Origin: Gp22-AA3 sp964384905
GTDB lineage: Bacteria > Acidobacteriota > Polarisedimenticolia > Gp22-AA2
NCBI GenBank assembly: GCA_964384905.1
Contig: CAYLND010000194.1
Location: forward strand, 1-6,713
DNA length: 6,713 nucleotides
Direction: 5' to 3'
The notes under the pieces were generated by a model. It was not told where the DNA came from and searched no databases. It saw only the letters and a program-made list of their open reading frames with translations. Positions 1 to 6,713 of this stretch are shown in pieces (position 1 is the first letter of the stretch; every line of letters starts with the position of its first letter). The translations under genes and the position numbers were made by a program.

Positions 1-576
1 AGATGTCGCGCCGGCGCCGGCGGCCGGAGACTCCGCCCCGCGTGCCGCTCCGCCCGCCAGCGCCGGGGGAGCCGGTGAAAAATGGGCATGGACCAGCCTC
101 CACTGGCCGCCCTCCTTGCGGTAGATCGCCGTCGCCTCTCCCCGGTCGTCCAGCGCGTACGACCCGAGCCGTCCGGTCATCGTCCAATCGTAGGTCGCGT
201 AGCCGAGCGTGCCATCGCTGGTCGCGCGCACCGCGTCGACCGACAGATGGACCTCGGAGACCTTGTCGAAGAACCCCTTCCACAACGGTCCGATCTCGTT
301 CCATCCCTGGAAGCGACCGGGCGGCGGCACATCGAACAGGAGCGCGTCCTTCTCCTTCGACCAGATCTCCGACAAGGCGGTCACATCCCTCGCGTTGATC
401 GCCGCCACTTCCTTGTCGACCAGCGAGCGGATTGCGTCGCCGTCCGTGCCGCCGCGCCGGCATCCACCGAGGCCGGGGACGAGCGCGCCGAGCGCGACGC
501 AGATCGCCACCGCCGCGGGAACCGGGGAACGCCGGGCACTCTGAGGGAAAACGGAGGGCTCGAGGCGCGCGGCCAT
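1..576 (-). CDS. NTF2/SnoaL-like (DUF4440-type) lipoprotein, C-terminus cut by window edge
   Basis: The minus strand is open from ATG at 576 to the window edge (192 codons, no stop), so the gene is 3'-partial. An in-frame TGA lies 14 codons upstream, at 613-615 before the TTGACT -35 tail, and no other start lies between. Residues 15-39 form a signal peptide (RR, then a hydrophobic stretch) ending in a lipobox LGGC with the lipidated Cys at 39, so the product is probably anchored in a membrane. Residues about 48-167 read as a small alpha+beta cone domain: a first helix (IRSLVDKEVAAINARD), a GW..I..LWKGFF segment, a YATYDWTMTG strand, and the final strand WRLVHAHFS. This pattern is typical of DUF4440/SnoaL_3 proteins, which are often ligand-binding or of unknown role. 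Residues 168-192 are Ala/Gly-rich, suggesting the domain is complete and the end is near. The family call is by eye. The function is unknown. Confidence 0.8.
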   Translation of the reverse strand, partial: MAARLEPSVFPQSARRSPVPAAVAICVALGALVPGLGGCRRGGTDGDAIRSLVDKEVAAINARDVTALSEIWSKEKDALLFDVPPPGRFQGWNEIGPLWKGFFDKVSEVHLSVDAVRATSDGTLGYATYDWTMTGRLGSYALDDRGEATAIYRKEGGQWRLVHAHFSPAPPALAGGAARGAESPAAGAGATS

Positions 577-587
577 CTCGGAGTGGT

Positions 588-616
588 ACTCTAGCGTAGC
601 CCCCCGGGTGAGTCAA
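588..616 (-). promoter_or_regulatory. Sigma70-type promoter for the lipoprotein gene
   Basis: Read on the minus strand, TTGACT (616-611) and TAGAGT (593-588) are separated by exactly 17 bp. Initiation would be expected near 581-582, only about 5 nt before the ATG at 576. That agrees with the absence of a Shine-Dalgarno sequence and suggests a nearly leaderless transcript. This is a consensus match only. Confidence 0.55.
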
Positions 617-630
617 TCGCCCGCCGATTG
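614..630. promoter_or_regulatory. Perfect inverted repeat between divergent -35 boxes (candidate operator)
   Basis: CAATCG (614-619) and CGATTG (625-630) are perfect 6-bp arms with a 5-bp spacer. The left arm overlaps the -35 of the minus-strand promoter (611-616) and the right arm overlaps the -35 of the plus-strand promoter (628-633). A dimeric regulator binding here could control both divergent genes. No regulator gene is seen in the window. Confidence 0.4.
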
Positions 631-656
631 CGGTCCCGAAGGTGACGCGGTATAGT
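628..656 (+). promoter_or_regulatory. Sigma70-type promoter for the DUF6687-like gene
   Basis: TTGCGG (628-633) and TATAGT (651-656) are separated by exactly 17 bp. A start site near 663 would give a 5' leader of about 15 nt before the ATG at 678. The upstream in-frame GTG at 642 falls between the two boxes, which argues against its use as a start codon. Confidence 0.6.
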
Positions 657-677
657 CGGGCTTCGCCGGGCGGCATC

Positions 678-1631
678 ATGATCTTCACCTACTACGATGA
701 GCGGCTGAACAGCGTCCCGTTCCTCTGCGTCGACGGTGTCGTCGAGGGCGGGTTGAACCTCAGCCACTGGCCGGGCAACCGCACACCCGCGCATCTGAAG
801 GCCGACACCTCGACCGAGATGGCGCTGAACCTGGCGCGCGATCCGCGGCGCCAGGAGTGGCTGCACGGCATCTCCGTCGTCACCAACAACCATTTCGACA
901 CCGACGGTCTGCTGTCGGTCTACGCGGTCCTGCGACCGGACGAAGCGCTGCGGCACGAGAAGGAGCTGGTACAGGCGGCGCGCACCGGCGACTTCGGTGA
1001 GTTCACCACCCCCGACGCGCTCAAGTTCGACTCGGTGGTGACCGCGTTCGACGACGATCAGCGCTCGCCGATCGCGCCCGAGATCCGCGGACGGTCCGAT
1101 CACGAGCGCTATCAGATCGTCACCGATCGTCTCCTCGCGATGCTCCCCGGGCTGCTCTCCGGCGCCGCCGCCTACAAGGAGCTCTGGGCCGGGCGCCTGG
1201 CGTCGTATATGAAGTCGATGATGCGGATCCGGGACGTCGCCCGGTTGCGCGAGCACGAGACCTCCCGCCTGACCGTGATCGAGACCAGCGAGCCGCTGGA
1301 CGAGATGGCGCGCTTCAACGTGGCCCGCCATCACCGCGTGCTGACGGCCACGCGCGCGGACGGCGGATGGCTGTACGAAATGGCGTTCCAGATCTTCTCC
1401 TGGTTCGAGACGCTCACCCCGCCGCGCGGGTCACGCTTCGATCTGAGCGATCTCGGCGCCGAGCTCGACCGCCTGGAGGCTCCGGGAGCCGCCCGCTGGA
1501 TCTATACGGGCGACGACTCGCTCGAATCGCGCCTCTACCGCGCGGCGCCGGATGGCACCCCCGTGCCCAGCACCATCCCTCTCGAGGTGATCGAGGAGCG
1601 CCTGGTCCGGCTGTTCGCCGCCCGCCCCTGA
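678..1631 (+). CDS. DUF6687-like protein with DHH-like HFDTDG motif
   Basis: A 317-aa cytoplasmic protein with no signal peptide or membrane segment. ATG 678 is chosen over the in-frame GTG at 642 because the GTG lies inside the promoter and because MIFTYYDERLNSVPFLCVDG looks like a natural N-terminus. Segments resembling the DUF6687 family, as I recall it, are FLCVDG (15-20), LSHWPGNRTP (28-37) and VVTNNHFDTDGLLSVYAVL (67-85), followed by AARTGDFGEF (100-109). The NNHFDTDG core (H72, D74, D76) is similar to motif I of DHH-superfamily phosphoesterases (HxDxDG), where the acidic residues bind divalent metal. Phosphoesterase activity is therefore possible but is inference. Family membership is from memory and the function is unknown. 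The gene is monocistronic: a hairpin follows the stop and a new promoter precedes nadE. Confidence 0.8.
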   Translation: MIFTYYDERLNSVPFLCVDGVVEGGLNLSHWPGNRTPAHLKADTSTEMALNLARDPRRQEWLHGISVVTNNHFDTDGLLSVYAVLRPDEALRHEKELVQAARTGDFGEFTTPDALKFDSVVTAFDDDQRSPIAPEIRGRSDHERYQIVTDRLLAMLPGLLSGAAAYKELWAGRLASYMKSMMRIRDVARLREHETSRLTVIETSEPLDEMARFNVARHHRVLTATRADGGWLYEMAFQIFSWFETLTPPRGSRFDLSDLGAELDRLEAPGAARWIYTGDDSLESRLYRAAPDGTPVPSTIPLEVIEERLVRLFAARP

Positions 1632-1632
1632 G

Positions 1633-1660
1633 GCGCCGGACCGGACCGGCGCGGCGCTTT
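1633..1660 (+). terminator. Terminator-like hairpin after the DUF6687-like gene
   Basis: A perfect 7-bp G/C stem, GCGCCGG (1633-1639) and CCGGCGC (1646-1652) with a 6-nt loop, begins 2 nt after the TGA stop. The following tract, GGCGCTTT, has only three T's (1658-1660), so it is a weak intrinsic terminator at best. Confidence 0.45.
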
Positions 1661-1687
1661 GCACCGCCGAGCCCCGCTGGATACAAT
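1659..1687 (+). promoter_or_regulatory. Sigma70-type promoter for nadE
   Basis: TTGCAC (1659-1664) and TACAAT (1682-1687) are separated by exactly 17 bp. Initiation near 1694 would leave about 27 nt before the GTG start at 1721. The -35 begins in the short T-run of the preceding hairpin, so termination and initiation signals are packed together. Confidence 0.6.
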
Positions 1688-1710
1688 TCGGCGCGATTCT
1701 CCGAGCCTTG

Positions 1711-1716
1711 GGGGGA
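1711..1716 (+). promoter_or_regulatory. Ribosome binding site of nadE
   Basis: GGGGGA lies 4 nt before GTG 1721 and downstream of the nadE promoter. It supports this GTG as the start rather than the far upstream in-frame start at 1367, which lies inside the preceding gene. Confidence 0.55.
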
Positions 1717-1720
1717 CGCC

Positions 1721-3904
<2,184 letters not shown>

Positions 3905-3922
3905 GGACGCCAAAGGCGCGGA

Positions 3923-4291
3923 TCAGCCCTTCGGGTCGTGACAGACTACTTCGATGTTGTTGCCGTCGGGGTCGAACACGAACGCCCCGTAGTAGTGCGG
4001 ATGGTAGAGCGTTCTGAGACCGGGGGCGCCGTTGTCCCGGCCGCCCGACAGGACCGCGGCGCGGTGGAACGCGTCGACGGTTTTCCGGTCACGGCCCGCG
4101 AACGCAAGATGCACGGCGGCGGTGCGCGGCTCCGCCTGGCCGATCCACAGGTCGGTCTTGTCCCCGGCCCCCAGACCCACGAACCCGGGGAACTCCTTGA
4201 GCACCCGGTAACCCAGCGGCGCCAGGGCGGCGACGTAGAAACGCCGGCTCGTCGGCAGATCCTGCACGCGCAGCACCGCATGATCGATCAC
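3923..4291 (-). CDS. VOC (glyoxalase/dioxygenase-fold) family protein
   Basis: A 122-aa single-module vicinal-oxygen-chelate protein. The start is GTG at 4291, giving MIDHAVLRVQDLPTSRRFYVAALAPLGY, the classic first beta-alpha unit. It is preceded by a perfect AGGAGG 8 nt upstream. Candidate metal ligands are H4, H61 (AAVHLAF) and E114 (DPDGNNIEVVCH), the His-His-Glu pattern of many VOC metalloenzymes. The YHPHYYGAFVFDPDGNNIEVVCH end is characteristic of a common uncharacterised VOC subgroup often annotated as a glyoxalase/bleomycin-resistance-like protein. The fold is clear but the substrate is not, and neither glyoxalase nor resistance activity should be assumed. It is the last gene of the minus-strand cluster, 31 bp after the O-methyltransferase stop. 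No obvious terminator separates it from convergent nadE. Confidence 0.88.
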   Translation of the reverse strand: MIDHAVLRVQDLPTSRRFYVAALAPLGYRVLKEFPGFVGLGAGDKTDLWIGQAEPRTAAVHLAFAGRDRKTVDAFHRAAVLSGGRDNGAPGLRTLYHPHYYGAFVFDPDGNNIEVVCHDPKG

Positions 4292-4299
4292 GAGCGTTC

Positions 4300-4305
4300 C
4301 CTCCT
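4300..4305 (-). promoter_or_regulatory. Strong ribosome binding site of the VOC gene
   Basis: AGGAGG on the minus strand (CCTCCT on plus), 8 nt before GTG 4291. It fixes a GTG start and suggests efficient independent translation inside the operon. Confidence 0.75.
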
Positions 4306-4322
4306 CGTGCGGCGCCGCCGCG

Positions 4323-4961
4323 TCAGAGCCTGTAGGCGACGCCGACGCCGTCCCGCAGGGGGATGATGGTGGTGTGGAAATCCCGATCCGCGTAGAGAAG
4401 CCGGGTGAGCTCGCGGACGCCGCGCGTGTCGTCGTCCTGGCGGGTCTCGTCGGCGACCCGGCCGGACCAGAGCATGTTGTCGCAGATGAACAGCCCCCCG
4501 GCGCGCAGCCGCGGCTTCATCAGCGGATAGACGCGGGGATAGTCCTTCTTGTCGATGTCGCAGAAGATGATGTCGAACGGACCCGCATAGCGCGGCAGGA
4601 TCTCCAGGGCATTGCCCTTCTCGATCGCCGCCCTGTCCATCAGGCCCTCCCGGCTGAGGAATCCGCGCGCGCTGGCGCAGTTCTCCGCCGAGCCTTCCGT
4701 CAGGATCACGCGGCCGCCCGCCGGCAGAGCGCGCGCGAACCAGCAGGCGGAATAGCCGAACCCGGAGCCGCACTCGAAGATCTCCCGCGCTCCGATCGAG
4801 CGGGCCAGGAGGTCGAGCAGCGGGCCGACCAGGGGTCCTACGATCGGGAAGTGCCGGCGATCCGCCAGCCGCTCCATCTCCAGGAAGACACCCTCGCTGG
4901 CCGGTCCGACGCGGCGCAGGTACTCCTCGATCGCGGGTTGAACGATCTCCATGGCGAACAT
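4323..4961 (-). CDS. Family-3 (COMT-like) SAM-dependent O-methyltransferase
   Basis: A 212-aa class I methyltransferase, near the usual length (about 210-230) of bacterial caffeoyl-CoA/catechol-type O-methyltransferases. Using M1 at 4961, the SAM-binding motif is IFECGSGFGYSACWFARAL (61-79), followed by the ribose-binding acidic position in VILTEGS (E89). FDIIFCDIDKKDYP (129-142) carries the likely metal-binding D135, and DNMLWSGRV supplies D161 and N162, matching the D/D/N metal site of COMT-type enzymes. The expected reaction is Mg2+-dependent methyl transfer to a hydroxyl, often a catechol. The acceptor is unknown. The start could equally be ATG 4952 (209 aa). Neither has a clear Shine-Dalgarno. 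The open frame reaches 5051 but would overlap the upstream gene. It begins 34 bp after the aminotransferase stop, so operon membership and possibly coupled translation are inferred. Confidence 0.88.
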   Translation of the reverse strand: MFAMEIVQPAIEEYLRRVGPASEGVFLEMERLADRRHFPIVGPLVGPLLDLLARSIGAREIFECGSGFGYSACWFARALPAGGRVILTEGSAENCASARGFLSREGLMDRAAIEKGNALEILPRYAGPFDIIFCDIDKKDYPRVYPLMKPRLRAGGLFICDNMLWSGRVADETRQDDDTRGVRELTRLLYADRDFHTTIIPLRDGVGVAYRL

Positions 4962-4995
4962 CTTAGCACGCGGGCTCGAGCCGCCCCGGTCCGCG

Positions 4996-6333
4996 TCAGC
5001 CGGCGACCGCGCGCAGGAAGGACGCGTACACATCGAGATAGTGATCGACATCGGCCGCGCGGGCGGGCACGGCCATGGTCGGTCCGGCCCCCGGCAGCGC
5101 CTCCCACACCCCGCGGTTCGCCATGAAGAGGCGCAGGGCCGCCGTGAGCGACCGATCCTTCAGGCTCAGCGCCTGCTGCCCCGTCGTCGGCTCCGGCCCG
5201 TACCACTGGCCCGAGCGCGGGCCGAACCGCTGCGCGGTCCACGGCAGAGCGGACGCGCGGATCGCCGCGTCGATCCCATCGGCCAGTCGCGCGCCGAGCG
5301 CGGCGGTGTGATCGTAGGCGGCCGGGACGAGCACGCGCGTCAGCGCGGCGCGCGCCGCGGCCATCGAAAGGGGGTTCCCGAACAGCGTGCCGCCGGTCGC
5401 CGCGCCCCCCTGGCGTCGGACGTCGATCTCGGCGGCGAGCGGCTCGATGAGACCGTAGGCTCCGAGCGGCACGCCGCCCGCGATCGACTTGCCGATGGTG
5501 ACGATATCGGGCTCGAGACCGAACCGGCGGGTCGCGCCGCCGGGGCCGAGGACGTGCGTGTGCGTCTCGTCGATGGCGAGGACCGTGCCGGTCTCGCGCG
5601 TGACGGCGCGCAAGGTCTCGTGCCAGCCCGGCCGGGGCAGGAGCAGGTGCAGGTTGTTGGTGAGAGCCGGCTCGGTCAGGACGATCGCCACGTCCCGCGG
5701 CGCCAGGGCGCGCCGCAGACCTTCGGCGTCGTTGAACTGGGCGATCCGGACTTTTCCGACCGTCGCCTTCGCCAGGCCCCGCTGCGAGGGAACGAGCTGC
5801 CCGTCCTGCAGATCGATGAGGCCCTCGTCGAAGTGGCCGTGGTAGTGGCCGTCGAACAGCAGCGCGACCTCGCGCCCGGTGGCGGCGCGGGCGACGCGGA
5901 TCGCCTCGACGTTGGCCTGGGTCGCCGACAGGGTGAACTGCCAGAGCGGGACGGGATAGCGGGCCGCCAGCTCTTCGGCGACCTCGACCGCCTCGCCGGT
6001 CGGCAGCAGGAACTGGGTCCCGCCCCGCGTCCGCTCCGCGACGGCCTCGACGATCTCCGGATGGGCGTAACCGCAGAACATCGACATGTCGGCGACGTTG
6101 ACGTCGAGGTAGCGGTGCCCGTCCACGTCCGTGAAGCCGGCCCCCTCGCCCCGATCGACGTAGACCGGAACGTCCTGATCGCCGGCCATCCAGGCCATCG
6201 GCACGCCGTTCGGCATGTGCGCCCGGGCACGCTCCAGGAGCCGCACCGTACGCGGGCGCTTCTCGACGAACCGTTGCATCTCGCGATCGTGCAGGGCGCC
6301 GACCCTGGCCGGGTCAGTCCCGGGCGCCGTCAT
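4996..6333 (-). CDS. PLP-dependent class III aminotransferase, substrate unassigned
   Basis: A 445-aa fold-type I aminotransferase resembling glutamate-1-semialdehyde aminomutase (HemL) in layout. Start is ATG 6333, with AGGGGA 7 nt upstream. The open frame extends to 6618 but that part has no protein character. Visible features: FTDVDGHRYLDVNVADMSMFCGYAHPEI (67-94), the substrate/PLP region QFTLSATQANVEAIRVARAATGR (132-154), DGHYHGH (161-167), the PLP-nitrogen Asp in AIDETHTH (D255), the Schiff-base Lys in TIGKSIAGGVPLGAYG (K282), and GGTLFGNPLSMAAARAAL (314-331), which reaches the partner subunit's PLP phosphate. The enzyme should be an active dimer. DETHTH instead of the usual DEV, and EPALTNN (221-227) where HemL has EPxxGNM, place it outside true HemL. 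It may act on an amino acid or amino ketone. It is the first intact gene of the minus-strand cluster. Confidence 0.9.
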   Translation of the reverse strand: MTAPGTDPARVGALHDREMQRFVEKRPRTVRLLERARAHMPNGVPMAWMAGDQDVPVYVDRGEGAGFTDVDGHRYLDVNVADMSMFCGYAHPEIVEAVAERTRGGTQFLLPTGEAVEVAEELAARYPVPLWQFTLSATQANVEAIRVARAATGREVALLFDGHYHGHFDEGLIDLQDGQLVPSQRGLAKATVGKVRIAQFNDAEGLRRALAPRDVAIVLTEPALTNNLHLLLPRPGWHETLRAVTRETGTVLAIDETHTHVLGPGGATRRFGLEPDIVTIGKSIAGGVPLGAYGLIEPLAAEIDVRRQGGAATGGTLFGNPLSMAAARAALTRVLVPAAYDHTAALGARLADGIDAAIRASALPWTAQRFGPRSGQWYGPEPTTGQQALSLKDRSLTAALRLFMANRGVWEALPGAGPTMAVPARAADVDHYLDVYASFLRAVAG

Positions 6334-6494
6334 GGCCGATTCCCCTGTGCCGCGACCCGGCGGAGCGGGCGACGGACCGGACCTTCGGGCTCGCGAGGGA
6401 TCCGCCGGGAGCGGCCGCAACTTCGTCGTGGACGACGTGCGGATCCATCCGGCTTCGCTTCCGGTGTGACCCCCTTCCAGACACGCGCGATCAT
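6330..6494 (-). pseudogene. Short ORF, likely N-terminal remnant of an ABM-like monooxygenase gene
   Basis: A 54-codon ORF starts at ATG 6494 behind a strong GGAGGA (6500-6505) 5 nt upstream. Its first residues, MIARVWKGVTPEAKPDG, look like the N-terminus of small antibiotic-biosynthesis-monooxygenase (ABM) proteins, which commonly begin MIAR.W.G.TP..K and continue for about 100 aa. After about residue 17 the sequence becomes Arg/Pro-rich with no recognisable core, so I read it as a truncated remnant with its translation start still intact. Its TGA (6332-6330) overlaps the aminotransferase ATG as ATGA, so ribosomes leaving the ORF could re-initiate there. A functional leader peptide is the alternative. 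The family link is from memory and rests on about 16 residues. Confidence 0.42.
6341..6346 (-). promoter_or_regulatory. Ribosome binding site of the aminotransferase gene
   Basis: AGGGGA on the minus strand, 7 nt before ATG 6333. It supports this start over the many upstream in-frame codons. Confidence 0.65.
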
Positions 6495-6526
6495 GGGCGT
6501 CCTCCCGATAGCTGTGGCTGACCCAG

Positions 6527-6555
6527 TGTATACGCACGCTCGCGGGAGAGTAGAA
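6527..6555 (-). promoter_or_regulatory. Weak candidate promoter for the minus-strand operon
   Basis: On the minus strand TATACA (6532-6527) is preceded, at exactly 17 bp, by TTCTAC (6555-6550), a poor -35. Initiation near 6520 would precede the short ORF's GGAGGA (6505-6500). It overlaps the -10 of the divergent plus-strand gene. It is the best candidate seen but weak. Confidence 0.3.
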
Positions 6556-6563
6556 TTCCCGCG
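6541..6563. promoter_or_regulatory. Dyad around a TAGAAT -10 box of the right-edge gene
   Basis: CGCGGGA (6541-6547) and TCCCGCG (6557-6563) are perfect 7-bp arms around a 9-nt spacer that contains TAGAAT (6551-6556), a good -10 for the plus-strand gene. The -35 at 17 bp (GTATAC, 6528-6533) is poor, as would suit an activator- or repressor-dependent promoter. CGCGGGAG also occurs as a direct repeat (6541-6548 and 6560-6567), the second copy forming the GGGAG ribosome binding site. Confidence 0.4.
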
Positions 6564-6574
6564 GGAGTCTGCCG

Positions 6575-6713
6575 ATGAGACGTGTCGCACTCGCCATCGT
6601 CCTGACAGGGAGTCTCATGACGTTGCTCGCCCTGGGGCGCTGTGCTGCGCGGCGGGCCCCCGCGGGAGCGACGGCAGCGGGCCGTGCGGCTTCCGCGCCA
6701 GGCGCTCCAGCAG
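6575..6713 (+). CDS. N-terminus of an exported or lipid-anchored protein, cut by window edge
   Basis: 46 codons are visible from ATG 6575 to the edge, with GGGAG 7 nt upstream. The N-terminus is a clear export signal: MRR, a hydrophobic core VALAIVLTGSLMTLLALG (4-21), then Cys at 23 and an Ala/Pro/Gly-rich low-complexity stretch typical of the linker after a signal peptide. LGRC at 20-23 resembles a lipobox, but Arg at -1 is atypical. Signal-peptidase I cleavage or an uncleaved anchor is therefore also possible. No domain is visible and the function is unknown. It is divergent from the aminotransferase operon. Confidence 0.65.
   Translation, partial: MRRVALAIVLTGSLMTLLALGRCAARRAPAGATAAGRAASAPGAPA

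Noticed and set aside
3..594. Plus-strand open frames of 131, 170 and 111 codons at the left end
   Set aside because: All are shadows of the minus-strand lipoprotein, which has a signal peptide, lipobox and a recognisable NTF2-like domain.
642..677. GTG start at 642 for the DUF6687-like gene
   Set aside because: It lies between the -35 and -10 boxes, so it would not be on the transcript; ATG 678 gives a natural N-terminus.
591..1334. Open frame of 247 codons on the minus strand opposite the DUF6687-like gene
   Set aside because: The plus-strand frame has family-like motifs, promoter and terminator; the antisense frame shows no recognisable protein and covers the divergent promoter region.
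1367..1720. Upstream in-frame extension of nadE to a start at 1367
   Set aside because: It would overlap the preceding gene by 265 bp and encode an Arg/Pro-rich stretch absent from NadE; promoter and ribosome site point to GTG 1721.
3908..3918. CGCC-AAA-GGCG hairpin between the convergent stops as a bidirectional terminator
   Set aside because: The stem is only 4 bp and no T-run follows on either strand; such stems are common by chance at this G/C content.
4962..5051. N-terminal extension of the O-methyltransferase to 5051
   Set aside because: It overlaps the end of the aminotransferase gene and adds a low-complexity segment not expected in this family.
6334..6618. 95-codon N-terminal extension of the aminotransferase
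   Set aside because: It crosses the divergent promoter region and has no protein character; ATG 6333 has a good ribosome site and matches family length.

Overview
The window is a GC-rich bacterial chromosome segment with dense, short-spaced genes and strong G/C preference at third codon positions. This fits a high-GC soil or subsurface lineage, for example Acidobacteriota, a deltaproteobacterial-type group or an uncultured relative. The sequence alone does not fix the phylum. No tRNA, rRNA, CRISPR array, insertion sequence or phage gene was seen.

Left part (1-1720): a lipoprotein with an NTF2/SnoaL-like (DUF4440-type) domain reads leftwards off the window edge. It is divergent from a 317-aa protein resembling the uncharacterised DUF6687 family. 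The 101-bp gap holds back-to-back sigma70-type promoters, each with a 17-bp spacer, and a perfect CAATCG-N5-CGATTG dyad touches both -35 boxes. A G/C-rich hairpin follows the DUF6687-like gene, and a third 17-bp-spaced promoter then drives the next gene.

Centre (1721-3904): a glutamine-dependent NAD+ synthetase (nadE) of the long two-domain type. It has an N-terminal nitrilase-fold glutaminase (E57/K126/C182) and a C-terminal ATP-pyrophosphatase synthetase domain (SGGLDST, 374-380). Its last ~42 codons encode an Arg-rich tail with weaker codon bias and two hairpins. This looks like read-through into former intergenic DNA.

Right part (3923-6494, minus strand): a compact cluster transcribed leftwards and convergent with nadE. 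In transcription order it holds a short ORF whose first ~16 residues resemble an antibiotic-biosynthesis-monooxygenase (ABM) protein and then degenerate, a PLP-dependent class III aminotransferase of unassigned substrate, a family-3 (COMT-like) O-methyltransferase, and a small VOC/glyoxalase-fold protein. Gaps between the three intact genes are 31-34 bp, so they probably form one operon. Their joint chemistry (transamination, O-methylation, VOC enzyme) suggests small-molecule metabolism, but no substrate can be read from the sequence.

Right edge (6575-6713): the N-terminus of an exported or lipid-anchored protein on the plus strand, divergent from the operon. Most of the window is ordinary metabolism. 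The points worth a second look are the divergent promoter/dyad, the DHH-like motif in the DUF6687-like protein, the nadE tail, the unusual aminotransferase subfamily and the ABM remnant. I see no convincing new multi-gene system.
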